DNA of 64,000 nt from Eutrophocola salsuginis (lineage in GTDB: Bacteria; Pseudomonadota; Gammaproteobacteria; Pseudomonadales; Pseudohongiellaceae). Below are positions 24,652 to 32,291 of the stretch, piece after piece. The notes beneath the pieces are model-generated. The model did no database searches and was not told the origin of the DNA. It saw nothing but the letters and a program-made list of their open reading frames with translations. The stretch spans positions 1,736,001-1,800,000 of the forward strand of contig JAYQTB010000004.1 of NCBI GenBank assembly GCA_038147195.1. Direction: 5' to 3'. Both the position numbers and the translations under genes were made by a program. Each line of letters opens with the position of its first letter. Within the stretch, counting starts at the first letter, position 1.

Positions 24652-25128
24652 ATGCGTCATCTCCTGACATATCTATTTTCCACCTGCCTCCTGCTGGCAG
24701 GTGGCCAGCTCTTTGCACAGGATACCTTTGGCCTTAACAGTGGCAACCGCCTGCCGCTTGTGAACTCCAGCGTCCTGCCTGCCGAGGAAGCCTTTGCCTT
24801 TACAGCCCTAATTGAAGCACCGCATACCTTGGTGTTGCTGTGGGATATCAAGGAAGGCTATTACCTGTACAAGAACAGCATCGCCGTCATGGATGCCGAC
24901 GAACGCGACATCGCTATCGGTGAGTTGCCGGACGCGGAGATGATGGAAGATGAATTTTTCGGTGAAGTGGACGTGTATTTCGAGCGGCTTCTGCACCGCT
25001 TTCCGTTAGCGGCATTGCCAGGTCAGGACCACACGTATTTGTTCATCATTCGTTACCAGGGCTGCGCGGAGGATCTTTATTGTTATCCCATGCAGCAGCA
25101 AACGATCGAGCTCAGTTTGCCTGAGTGA
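24652..25128 (+). CDS. Stand-alone DsbD N-terminal (alpha) domain protein
   Basis: A 158-residue exported protein starting MRHLLTYLFSTCLLLAGG with a signal peptide ending near FAQ. The mature part matches the N-terminal immunoglobulin-like domain of DsbD: VLPAEEAFAFTALIEAP, WDIKEGYYLYKNSI, DEFFGEVDVYFERL and YQGCAEDLYCYP, where the two Cys are the redox pair that passes electrons to DsbC-type partners. Full DsbD has a further eight-helix membrane domain and a thioredoxin domain (about 570 residues in total), but here the frame ends right after the alpha domain and no remains of the rest were found in the 700 bases downstream. In related genomes dsbD commonly sits just before aroQ-accB-accC, so this is probably a truncated dsbD rather than an unrelated gene. 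Without the membrane domain it has no evident electron source. Confidence 0.82.
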   Translation: MRHLLTYLFSTCLLLAGGQLFAQDTFGLNSGNRLPLVNSSVLPAEEAFAFTALIEAPHTLVLLWDIKEGYYLYKNSIAVMDADERDIAIGELPDAEMMEDEFFGEVDVYFERLLHRFPLAALPGQDHTYLFIIRYQGCAEDLYCYPMQQQTIELSLPE

Positions 25129-25835
25129 TTTCCCAGGCTGGATAACTCTCGAAAGCGACCTCTTCTAGCCTACCTTACTCACCATTCAACTTCGCTGAAC
25201 GCTTTACCCCTTTCCCTATTTCTCGAGAATATACGTCAAATCGACACTTTGACTAAATCCCGTAGCCGAGACAGTTACGTCAGGATGTAATCCAGCGTCA
25301 GAACGTTCACTTGATCGAACGGGCCGATGACGGTGTTGCGGTAGTCATAGCTGTAGTTGGTGATAGCCACTGTATCGCTGCCTAGCTTGCTGGTCACGGA
25401 ACTGATCAGGCCATTACCTTTCTCTAGATCCAGCAAGATGATCGCGCCAAGTATGTTTTTGCCACTCTGCGCAACGATAGTATTTCGTTTTACTGCAATG
25501 ACCGTTCTGGGTAATGACCGAACTTTCAGGCTGGGCGTCAGTGGCGGTGCCGGCCAGCAAGAGCAAAACCGGGCTTAAATCGAAAAAATTCGCTAAAATT
25601 CACTAAAGTGCTGCCAATATCACCAAAAATCTTTAAAGTTGCATACTTCTTTGCATTTTTTCTCGATAAAGGCATGGCTAGCTCAAAAAATGGCCGTGAA
25701 AAAAGTACTGATCGTGAAGATATCGTCTTCGAATTGCCGGGCAACAGCTGCTTTCGGTGAGAAACCACGCAGAACCACTCCCACTGGCTGCTCCTTTTCG
25801 GCTACAATACGACCTCCTTTACACGCGGTGACACA
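25129..25835. other. Gene-poor stretch between dsbD-alpha and aroQ
   Basis: About 700 bases without an intact gene, where the remainder of dsbD would be expected. It contains a decayed minus-strand frame (25275-25577) and an AT-rich segment at 25580-25700. TACAAT at 25803-25808 is a weak -10 candidate for aroQ. No trace of the DsbD membrane or thioredoxin domain was seen in the frames read. Confidence 0.5.
25275..25577 (-). pseudogene. Possible decayed gene for a small secreted protein
   Basis: On the minus strand a frame ending at 25275 encodes a plausible protein tail (TIVAQSGKNILGAIILLDLE, then NYSYDYRNTVIGPFDQVNVL) but has no ATG/GTG/TTG at its head. An overlapping frame just upstream encodes a signal-peptide-like stretch (SPVLLLLAGTATDAQPESS). 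A single frameshift near 25500-25510 would join them into a small exported protein of roughly 100 residues. The family is not recognised. It could also be chance; composition of the tail argues for a former gene. Confidence 0.35.
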
Positions 25836-26285
25836 ATGGCATCAATCCTCGTTATCAACGGCCCCAACCTAAATCTGCTGGGCAGCAGGGAACCTGAAAT
25901 CTATGGCTCCTTTACCCTGGAAGATGTCAACGCACGGCTAGCGAAGCAGTGCGATGCTGCCGGCCACGAGATTCAGTTTCTGCAAAGCAACTCGGAAGCG
26001 GAAATTATCGACCGGATTCATGCCGCAAAAAAGGAAGGTGTTAGCTTCATGATCCTCAATCCTGCAGCGCTCACACATACCAGCGTCGCCTTGAGGGATG
26101 CCCTGTTGGCAGTGACGATACCCTTCATCGAAGTTCACGTGTCGAATGTACATGCCAGGGAGGAGTTTCGAAAGCACTCCTTTCTCAGCGATATCGCCGT
26201 CGGCAGTATCGTCGGTCTCGGCACACAGGGATACGATCTGGCGCTTGAAGCAGCCATCACTCGTATTGAGGCCAATAACAGATAA
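25836..26285 (+). CDS. aroQ: Type II 3-dehydroquinate dehydratase
   Basis: A 149-residue protein of normal length. NGPNLNLLGSREPEIYG at the N-terminus (with the flexible-loop Arg and Tyr), FLQSNSEAEIIDRIHAA, NPAALTHTSVALRDAL and EVHVSNVHAREEFRKHS (with the catalytic His) are diagnostic. It forms dodecamers and performs the third step of the shikimate pathway. It heads the conserved aroQ-accB-accC group. Confidence 0.95.
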   Translation: MASILVINGPNLNLLGSREPEIYGSFTLEDVNARLAKQCDAAGHEIQFLQSNSEAEIIDRIHAAKKEGVSFMILNPAALTHTSVALRDALLAVTIPFIEVHVSNVHAREEFRKHSFLSDIAVGSIVGLGTQGYDLALEAAITRIEANNR

Positions 26286-26426
26286 TGTGCCGCGGGAATT
26301 CGGACCCGTTGCATTGTCCGGCCCCGCAAATGAATGCACCATGGATATGCCCGGCACCTGTGCTGAAAAGAATAGAAAACATTACAAGTACAAACCGACC
26401 ACCAAACCCAGGTACGCACGCTAACC

Positions 26427-26891
26427 ATGGATATCAGAAAAGTAAAAAAACTCATTGAACTGCTCGAGGAATCGGGTGTATCGGAAATTGAAATCAAGGA
26501 AGGCGAGGAAGCGGTAAGGATCAGTCGCGCATCGACCGGCACCTACGTTTCCCCGCAGTACGTCGCCGCCCCGCCGCCGGCGGCCGCCGCACCAACTGGA
26601 CCGGCTCCGGCTGCCGCTGATGCACCGGCGAGAGAAGGTGAAGGCCCCGCTTACAAGGGCGACCCGGTGAAGTCTCCTATGGTAGGCACCTTCTACCGCG
26701 CCCCCTCGCCCAATTCGTCACCATTCATCGAGGTAGGCAAGCAGGTCAAGGCGACCGACATCATCTGCATCATCGAGGCCATGAAGATGATGAACCAGAT
26801 CGAGGCCGGAAAGGCGGGCACCATCGAAGCCATACTTGTCGAGGACGGCGAACCCGTCGAATTCGACCAGTCGCTCGTCATCATCAACTGA
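26427..26891 (+). CDS. accB: Biotin carboxyl carrier protein of acetyl-CoA carboxylase
   Basis: A 154-residue protein. MDIRKVKKLIELLEESGVSE is the usual N-terminal segment, followed by an Ala/Pro-rich flexible linker (about residues 47-72) and the C-terminal biotinyl domain with EAMKMMNQIEA, where the Lys near residue 119 carries biotin. It shuttles the carboxyl group from AccC to AccAD in fatty acid synthesis. accC follows after 43 bases. Confidence 0.95.
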   Translation: MDIRKVKKLIELLEESGVSEIEIKEGEEAVRISRASTGTYVSPQYVAAPPPAAAAPTGPAPAAADAPAREGEGPAYKGDPVKSPMVGTFYRAPSPNSSPFIEVGKQVKATDIICIIEAMKMMNQIEAGKAGTIEAILVEDGEPVEFDQSLVIIN

Positions 26892-26934
26892 TCATTCTTT
26901 TCACCGCTCGACAGACAACGAACGACAAGACTTC

Positions 26935-28278
26935 ATGCTGGAAAAAGTATTAATAGCAAACCGCGGTGAGATTGCCCTGCGTGTATTGCGTGCCTGCCGT
27001 GAAATGGGGATCAAAACCGTAGCCGTGCATTCCACGGCCGACCGAGACCTGATGCACGTACGCCTGTCCGACGAATCCGTGTGCATCGGCCCGCCGAAAT
27101 CCACGGACAGTTACCTGAACGTGCCGGCGTTGATCAGCGCCATGGAGCTGACCAACGCAGATGCCGTGCATCCGGGGTATGGCTTCCTGTCAGAAAACGC
27201 CGACTTCGCCGAGCAGGTGGAGCAATGCGGCTTCATATTCATCGGTCCGACGCCCTCAACCATCCGCGCCATGGGCGACAAGGTTTCTGCCATCGACGTC
27301 ATGCGCAAGGCCGGCGTCCCGACCGTGCCCGGTTCAGACGGCCCCCTGGGCAATGATGAAAAGAAAACCCTCGCACTTGCCGAGAAGATCGGCTACCCCG
27401 TCATGATCAAGGCTGCCGCCGGTGGTGGCGGTCGCGGAATGCGCGTGGTGCCTAATGCCCAGGAACTGCTCAAGTCCATACAGATCACGCGTACCGAGGC
27501 CAAGTCATACTTTGGCAGCGACGTTGTCTACCTGGAAAAATTCCTCGGCAATCCACGCCACGTGGAAATCCAGGTCATCGGCGACGGCCGCGGCAATGCC
27601 ATTTGCCTAGGCGACCGAGACTGTTCCATGCAGCGCCGCCACCAGAAAGTGGTGGAAGAAGCACCGGCCCCCGGTATCGACCCGGAGGCGCGCAAGAAAG
27701 TACATTCGGCCTGCATCAAGGCTTGCCAGGATCTCAATTATCGTGGCGCCGGTACTCTCGAATTTCTATATGAAGACGGCGAATTCTTCTTCATCGAAAT
27801 GAACACCCGCCTCCAGGTGGAACATCCAGTTACCGAACGTGTCACCGGCATAGACATCGTTAGCGAGCAACTGCGTATCGCCGCCGGCATGGAGTTGTCG
27901 GTGAAACAAGAAGAGATCGAGATCATAGGTCATGCCATCGAGTGCCGCATTAATGCCGAGCACCCGGAAACCTTTCTGCCAAGTCCGGGCCAGGTGAAAC
28001 TGTTCCATTCACCCGGTGGTAACGGCATCCGCGTAGACTCCCACATCTACAGCGGCTACACCGTCCCGCCCTACTACGACTCCCTGATCGCCAAGCTGAT
28101 CAGCTTCGGTCCGACACGGGACGTGGCCATCGGCCGCATGCAGAACGCTCTGGAAGAAATGCTGGTGGATGGCATACTCACTAACATCCCACTGCAAAGC
28201 AAAATCATGCGCGATCCCGGATTTCGCAAAGGTGGCGCTAACATCCATTATCTGGAAAAAATGCTCAAGCAGCATTGA
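26935..28278 (+). CDS. accC: Biotin carboxylase subunit of acetyl-CoA carboxylase
   Basis: A 447-residue ATP-grasp enzyme. The ATG at 26935 begins MLEKVLIANRGEIALRVLRA, the family start; the longer open frame upstream overlaps accB and is rejected. KAAAGGGGRGMRVV is the glycine-rich ATP loop, EKFLGNPRHVEIQV and FIEMNTRLQVEHPVTE are catalytic-site segments, and the C-terminal PPYYDSLIAKL is typical. It carboxylates biotin on AccB using bicarbonate and ATP. Length is normal. Confidence 0.96.
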   Translation: MLEKVLIANRGEIALRVLRACREMGIKTVAVHSTADRDLMHVRLSDESVCIGPPKSTDSYLNVPALISAMELTNADAVHPGYGFLSENADFAEQVEQCGFIFIGPTPSTIRAMGDKVSAIDVMRKAGVPTVPGSDGPLGNDEKKTLALAEKIGYPVMIKAAAGGGGRGMRVVPNAQELLKSIQITRTEAKSYFGSDVVYLEKFLGNPRHVEIQVIGDGRGNAICLGDRDCSMQRRHQKVVEEAPAPGIDPEARKKVHSACIKACQDLNYRGAGTLEFLYEDGEFFFIEMNTRLQVEHPVTERVTGIDIVSEQLRIAAGMELSVKQEEIEIIGHAIECRINAEHPETFLPSPGQVKLFHSPGGNGIRVDSHIYSGYTVPPYYDSLIAKLISFGPTRDVAIGRMQNALEEMLVDGILTNIPLQSKIMRDPGFRKGGANIHYLEKMLKQH

Positions 28279-28279
28279 T

Positions 28280-28314
28280 GGGGCGTTCCCTTTGAAGGGT
28301 AAAGTCCCCTTTTT
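28280..28314 (+). terminator. Terminator- or attenuator-like hairpin between accC and prmA
   Basis: GGGG (28280-28283) pairs with CCCC (28306-28309), an inner TTCCC/AGGG pair strengthens it, and TTTTT follows at once. It ends two bases before the prmA Shine-Dalgarno, so read-through into prmA may be limited or regulated. Confidence 0.45.
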
Positions 28315-28329
28315 ATAGGAGCATTCATC

Positions 28330-29235
28330 ATCGCCTGGCTGCAAGCACTAATTCCTGTCAACGCCGACCAGGCCGAAGCTGTCGAACGCCTCCTGCTTGT
28401 TGCCGGCGCGCTGTCGGTCACGCTGACCGACTCCGAGAACCAGCCTATCTTCGAACCCGGCCCTGGCGAAACCCCCATCTGGGATCTGGTCACCGTGGTC
28501 GGCCTTTTTCCGGCTGAGTTGCCTGAGCAGGAACTCTCATCGCGACTGAACGCTGAACTGGATTCCTTGTCCCTTGCTCCTTGTTCCTTTTCTCTAGTTG
28601 AAGACCAGGACTGGGAACGCGCCTGGATGGACGATTACAAACCCATGTGTTTTGCCGACCGGCTGTGGGTTTGCCCGACAGGCATGACGGTGAACGCCGG
28701 AGACGCCATCATTATGGAACTCGACCCTGGACTGGCCTTCGGTACAGGCACGCATCCGACCACCGCGTTGTGCCTCGAGTGGCTAGCGCAACAGAATCTG
28801 GCTGGCAAGACGCTGATCGATTACGGCTGCGGCTCGGGCATCCTCGGCATCGCCGCCCTCCTCCTTGGCGCAGAAAGAGTACAGGGCGTGGACAACGATG
28901 CGCAGGCATTGACCGCCACACGCGACAACTGCCGCAAGAACGACCTCGATGAAGCACGCTTTCCCGTGTACCTGCCCGGTGATTTCGCCCACGCCCTGGC
29001 TGGCGCCGACATAGGCGCCGTCGATATCGTGCTGGCCAATATCCTCGCGGGCCCTCTGGTCTCGCTGGCCGAATACCTGGCCGCCATGACACGCCGCGGT
29101 GGGACGATCATATTGTCTGGCATTCTTCGTGAGCAGGCCGACGATGTGATAGCCGCTTATGGAAACTGGTTCAGCATGGAACAACCGGTTTTCCAGGATG
29201 ATTGGGTACGCCTGTCTGGCAGGCGTGAACTCTGA
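28330..29235 (+). CDS. prmA: Ribosomal protein L11 methyltransferase (non-canonical start)
   Basis: A SAM-dependent methyltransferase that trimethylates ribosomal protein L11. The C-terminal domain has LDPGLAFGTGTHPTTALCLE, IDYGCGSGILGIAALLLGA and ANILAGPLVSLA, all diagnostic. The N-terminal domain conserved in PrmA (AWLQALIPVNADQAEAVERL, then FEPGPGETPIWD) lies upstream of the first GTG at 28495, so the true start must be earlier. In that frame the only positions after a strong AGGAG (28317-28321) are two adjacent ATC codons at 28327 and 28330; 28330 has ideal spacing and places AWLQ where other PrmA proteins read MPW. About 301 residues result, close to the E. coli length of 293. Either an AUC start or a sequence error must be assumed. 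Confidence 0.88.
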   Translation: MAWLQALIPVNADQAEAVERLLLVAGALSVTLTDSENQPIFEPGPGETPIWDLVTVVGLFPAELPEQELSSRLNAELDSLSLAPCSFSLVEDQDWERAWMDDYKPMCFADRLWVCPTGMTVNAGDAIIMELDPGLAFGTGTHPTTALCLEWLAQQNLAGKTLIDYGCGSGILGIAALLLGAERVQGVDNDAQALTATRDNCRKNDLDEARFPVYLPGDFAHALAGADIGAVDIVLANILAGPLVSLAEYLAAMTRRGGTIILSGILREQADDVIAAYGNWFSMEQPVFQDDWVRLSGRREL

Positions 29236-29280
29236 ACTTGTCGGGTTAGAATAGTAAGAAAACCACAAGCCTGAGTGCCC

Positions 29281-30720
29281 ATGTCACAACTAGTTGCCCA
29301 GTGCCCCTTTTGCCAGACCAACTTCAAGGTCAGCGATACCCAGATGCAGGCGGTAAGTGGCTTAGTCAGGTGCGGTGACTGCATGGAAGTGTTCCTGGCA
29401 AGCCAGCACCTAGTCATTCTCAAGGAAAGACCGGCACCGGTGGCCATGGAGGAAGACGATATAAAGGAAAAATCTTTCAATGATACTAATGACGAAGCGT
29501 CCTTTAGCGGCGATGAAGGCATTCCGAGAGACGATCCATTCGACGACACACCTTTCGATGCTGTTGACGAGAATCTGGAAGGCGTTGGAGAAGAGGCTGA
29601 GAACGATACGCAATTGAAAGTCATTGATGCTGACGATGTAACTGCTGAATCCACCTCTTATGAAACCGAGACCTTTACGTCGTGGGTGCAAGAGGAAAAT
29701 TACCGTCGCAGCGAAACACGGGCCTGGTTCCCCGGCGCCGAGGAGATCGATGAAGACGATGAGTCTGCATGGAAAGTCCACGACGAGGAGCCGGAAGAGA
29801 CTAAAGACTTAATTCATGAAAAGGTAGAGCAAGCACAGGAATTTGTGGTCGAACCCGATACCGAATTACTGGAAGAAGCGGAGCAACCCGAGCATGAAGG
29901 CGTGCAGCTCCTCCAGGTGCCCACACCAGCCAAGACCGCCGTTATCGATCCGGACAAGCGCGACAACATACCTACCCTGGGACCGGATGTCGTCGCCAGG
30001 GAGGACGTACCCGCGGCCTCGACCACCCCCCAGTCCCTGGGCCGGAACAAGGTACTGCGCAAATCCCTGCGTGAAAGCCGTGCTCTAAAGACCGCGGAAA
30101 CGGAAACCGACGAAAAAGCCGAGATTCGCCGCCGGCTGGAGGGCCTGCGGGCCGATGAATCCCTGGAGTTGGTGGACAGTGCCCACTTTGACAACCTGAC
30201 GGCGGATCCTGTGGACATTGCGGGCCAGGGGTCACGGTGCACGCGGCTGCAAAGTAGAGCCATGCTCGCCGCCAGCATGGTGCTACTGTTCACCTTGGCT
30301 GGCCAGTATTTCTGGTTTAACCTGGAAAGCCTTGTGTTGTCACGTCGCATGCCAGCGATCACCGGTTTATTGTGCCAAATGCGTACCTGTCGGGACCTTA
30401 ACGACATCGACCTGTCCACGCTGGTTACCGAAGAACTTGTCGTTCGGAGTCATCCTAATCGCCAGGATGCACTGCAGGTTGATTTCATTTTTCGCAATGA
30501 CAATAGTCGTGAGCAGCGCTTTCCGCTGGTGGAACTGAACTTTATCAGCAACGACGGTGACGTAATCGCCAACCGCGCGTTTACGTCCACCGAATACCTG
30601 CCTCCCGAGATGCAATTATTAACGCACATGCCGGCACACTCCTCCATCCAGGTCAGCCTCGAGCTGGTCGACCCCGGTGTAGAAGCCACCGGGTATTACC
30701 TAGCCTTACGCAATCCCTGA
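29281..30720 (+). CDS. Zinc-ribbon and DUF3426 membrane protein
   Basis: A 479-residue protein. The N-terminus has an MJ0042-type zinc ribbon (CPFCQTNFKV, then LVRCGDCMEVF). A long acidic, probably disordered region follows (about residues 50-300, many Asp/Glu), then one transmembrane segment near residues 325-345 (AMLAASMVLLFTLAGQYFWF) and a C-terminal DUF3426 domain (VRSHPNRQDALQVDFIFRND). The family has no firm function. Its position between prmA and dusB is conserved in Pseudomonas-type genomes. Start at ATG 29281 is preferred to GTG 29275, which is two codons upstream. Confidence 0.85.
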   Translation: MSQLVAQCPFCQTNFKVSDTQMQAVSGLVRCGDCMEVFLASQHLVILKERPAPVAMEEDDIKEKSFNDTNDEASFSGDEGIPRDDPFDDTPFDAVDENLEGVGEEAENDTQLKVIDADDVTAESTSYETETFTSWVQEENYRRSETRAWFPGAEEIDEDDESAWKVHDEEPEETKDLIHEKVEQAQEFVVEPDTELLEEAEQPEHEGVQLLQVPTPAKTAVIDPDKRDNIPTLGPDVVAREDVPAASTTPQSLGRNKVLRKSLRESRALKTAETETDEKAEIRRRLEGLRADESLELVDSAHFDNLTADPVDIAGQGSRCTRLQSRAMLAASMVLLFTLAGQYFWFNLESLVLSRRMPAITGLLCQMRTCRDLNDIDLSTLVTEELVVRSHPNRQDALQVDFIFRNDNSREQRFPLVELNFISNDGDVIANRAFTSTEYLPPEMQLLTHMPAHSSIQVSLELVDPGVEATGYYLALRNP

Positions 30721-30874
30721 TCGGTGAGCGCTGAAACTCCTGACCCGCCTTCGAGCCTGAAACCGGTTCCCAGCAAAATTTTACCCTTTGCCAAATTCCA
30801 CTCCCTAACCCTTAGAAACCAAAATTAAAATCGAGTAGTATTAACGGCCTTCCCAATTAAGCAGAGCCAGGTTA

Positions 30875-31876
30875 GTGATAAAAATCGGCGGCTACACACT
30901 GGAATCGCGATTGGCGCTTGCCCCCATGGCAGGAGTCACCGACCAGCCCTTCCGCAAACTATGCAAATCTTTCGGTGCCGCCCTGACTCCTTCCGAGATG
31001 ATTACATCAAACGTCAGATTGTGGAATCGCGAAAAGAATATCCTACGCCGGTGCCACGAAGGTGAAAACGAACCACGCGTTGTCCAGATCGCTGGCGCCG
31101 AACCTGTCATGATGGCCGAAGCCGCGCGACTCAATGTTGAAGAAGGTGCCCAAGTCATTGACATCAACATGGGCTGCCCCGCGAAGAAGGTCCTCAAACG
31201 TTCCGCCGGTTCCGCCCTGCTCCAGTATCCGCAACTCGTTCGTGACATCCTCGCTTCCGTGGTCGCCGCAGTCGATGTTCCGGTAACACTGAAGATACGT
31301 ACTGGCTGGGATACCAACAATCGCAACGGCGTCGTCATCGCCCGGCTAGCCGAGGACTGCGGTATCGTGTCCCTGGCTGTCCATGGCCGAACCCGTGCTT
31401 GCGCTTTCAGAGGTAAGGTCGAATACGACACCATAGCCGCCATCAAGCAGGCCATCAGCATCCCAGTATTCGCCAACGGGGACATCACCACACCGCGGCA
31501 GGCCGCCGATATCCTAGCCTACACCGGCGCCGATGGCGTCATGATCGGCCGCGGCGCCCAGGGTAGCCCGTGGCTGTTCCGTGCGATCAACCATTACCTA
31601 GAGCACGGCACCGAGGCGCCTGAACTGCCACTCGCCGGTATCCACCGTACCGTGCGTAGGCACCTGTCCGACATGCATGAATTTTACGGTGACGTTAAAG
31701 GTGTATTCTTCGCCCGCAAGCACGCCACTTGGTATCTGGCAAAACTGGGCTTGTCTGACTGGCGCCGCTACTTTAACCAGCTCGAGGACTGCAGCTCCCA
31801 GCTCGACATGCTGGACAATATTTTCGAACACTTGGCTGAACAACAAAAACAAACCATCAAGGGACTGGCAGCATGA
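30875..31876 (+). CDS. dusB: tRNA-dihydrouridine synthase B
   Basis: A 333-residue FMN enzyme starting at GTG. LAPMAGVTDQPFRKLCKSFG, VVQIAGAEPVMMAEAARL, DINMGCPAKKVLKRSAGSAL (catalytic Cys), LKIRTGWD and VHGRTRACAFRG are family signatures. It reduces specific uridines in the D-loop of tRNA with NADPH. It overlaps fis by four bases (ATGA), the classic dusB-fis operon. The 154-base gap upstream is AT-rich and probably carries the promoter. Confidence 0.95.
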   Translation: MIKIGGYTLESRLALAPMAGVTDQPFRKLCKSFGAALTPSEMITSNVRLWNREKNILRRCHEGENEPRVVQIAGAEPVMMAEAARLNVEEGAQVIDINMGCPAKKVLKRSAGSALLQYPQLVRDILASVVAAVDVPVTLKIRTGWDTNNRNGVVIARLAEDCGIVSLAVHGRTRACAFRGKVEYDTIAAIKQAISIPVFANGDITTPRQAADILAYTGADGVMIGRGAQGSPWLFRAINHYLEHGTEAPELPLAGIHRTVRRHLSDMHEFYGDVKGVFFARKHATWYLAKLGLSDWRRYFNQLEDCSSQLDMLDNIFEHLAEQQKQTIKGLAA

Positions 31877-32196
31877 GCAACTTCTTGAACGAAAGAGCGA
31901 TCTATCAAAACGGCAAGACGGAAAGGATGGAAGTAGCCGAGCCAGCTAGAGACGAGAAACAGCGCCAGCAGACATTACGGGAATGTGTCACTTATTCCCT
32001 CGCAGAATATTTCGAAAAGGTTGACTATGAGAACATCAGCAATCTTTACGACCTCGTCCTTACCGAAGTCGAGGCACCCCTGCTGCAGACAGTCATGCAG
32101 CACACCCGCAGCAACCAGAGCAAGGCGTCCGCTATGTTGGGCCTTAACCGTGGCACGTTGCGGAAGAAACTGAAGAAGTACGGCATGCTCAACTAG
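31873..32196 (+). CDS. fis: DNA-binding protein Fis
   Basis: A 107-residue nucleoid protein. The C-terminal helix-turn-helix reads SNQSKASAMLGLNRGTLRKK followed by LKKYGMLN, nearly identical across the family. The dimerisation region SLAEYFEKVDYENISNLYDL precedes it, while the first 35 residues are variable. Fis bends DNA and controls rRNA and other growth-phase genes. Translation is probably coupled to dusB through the ATGA overlap. Confidence 0.95.
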   Translation: MSNFLNERAIYQNGKTERMEVAEPARDEKQRQQTLRECVTYSLAEYFEKVDYENISNLYDLVLTEVEAPLLQTVMQHTRSNQSKASAMLGLNRGTLRKKLKKYGMLN

Positions 32197-32291
32197 CCAC
32201 CAAGGCATAGCTGATCAGGCATATTAGGCAAGTAACAAGCCTGCAAAAAAGAAAACAGTACGAAAACACTCCAAGCGGAAGCAGCAGTGCA

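Noticed and set aside
28495..29235. prmA beginning at GTG 28495
   Set aside because: This would delete the conserved N-terminal substrate-recognition domain that is clearly encoded just upstream in the same frame.
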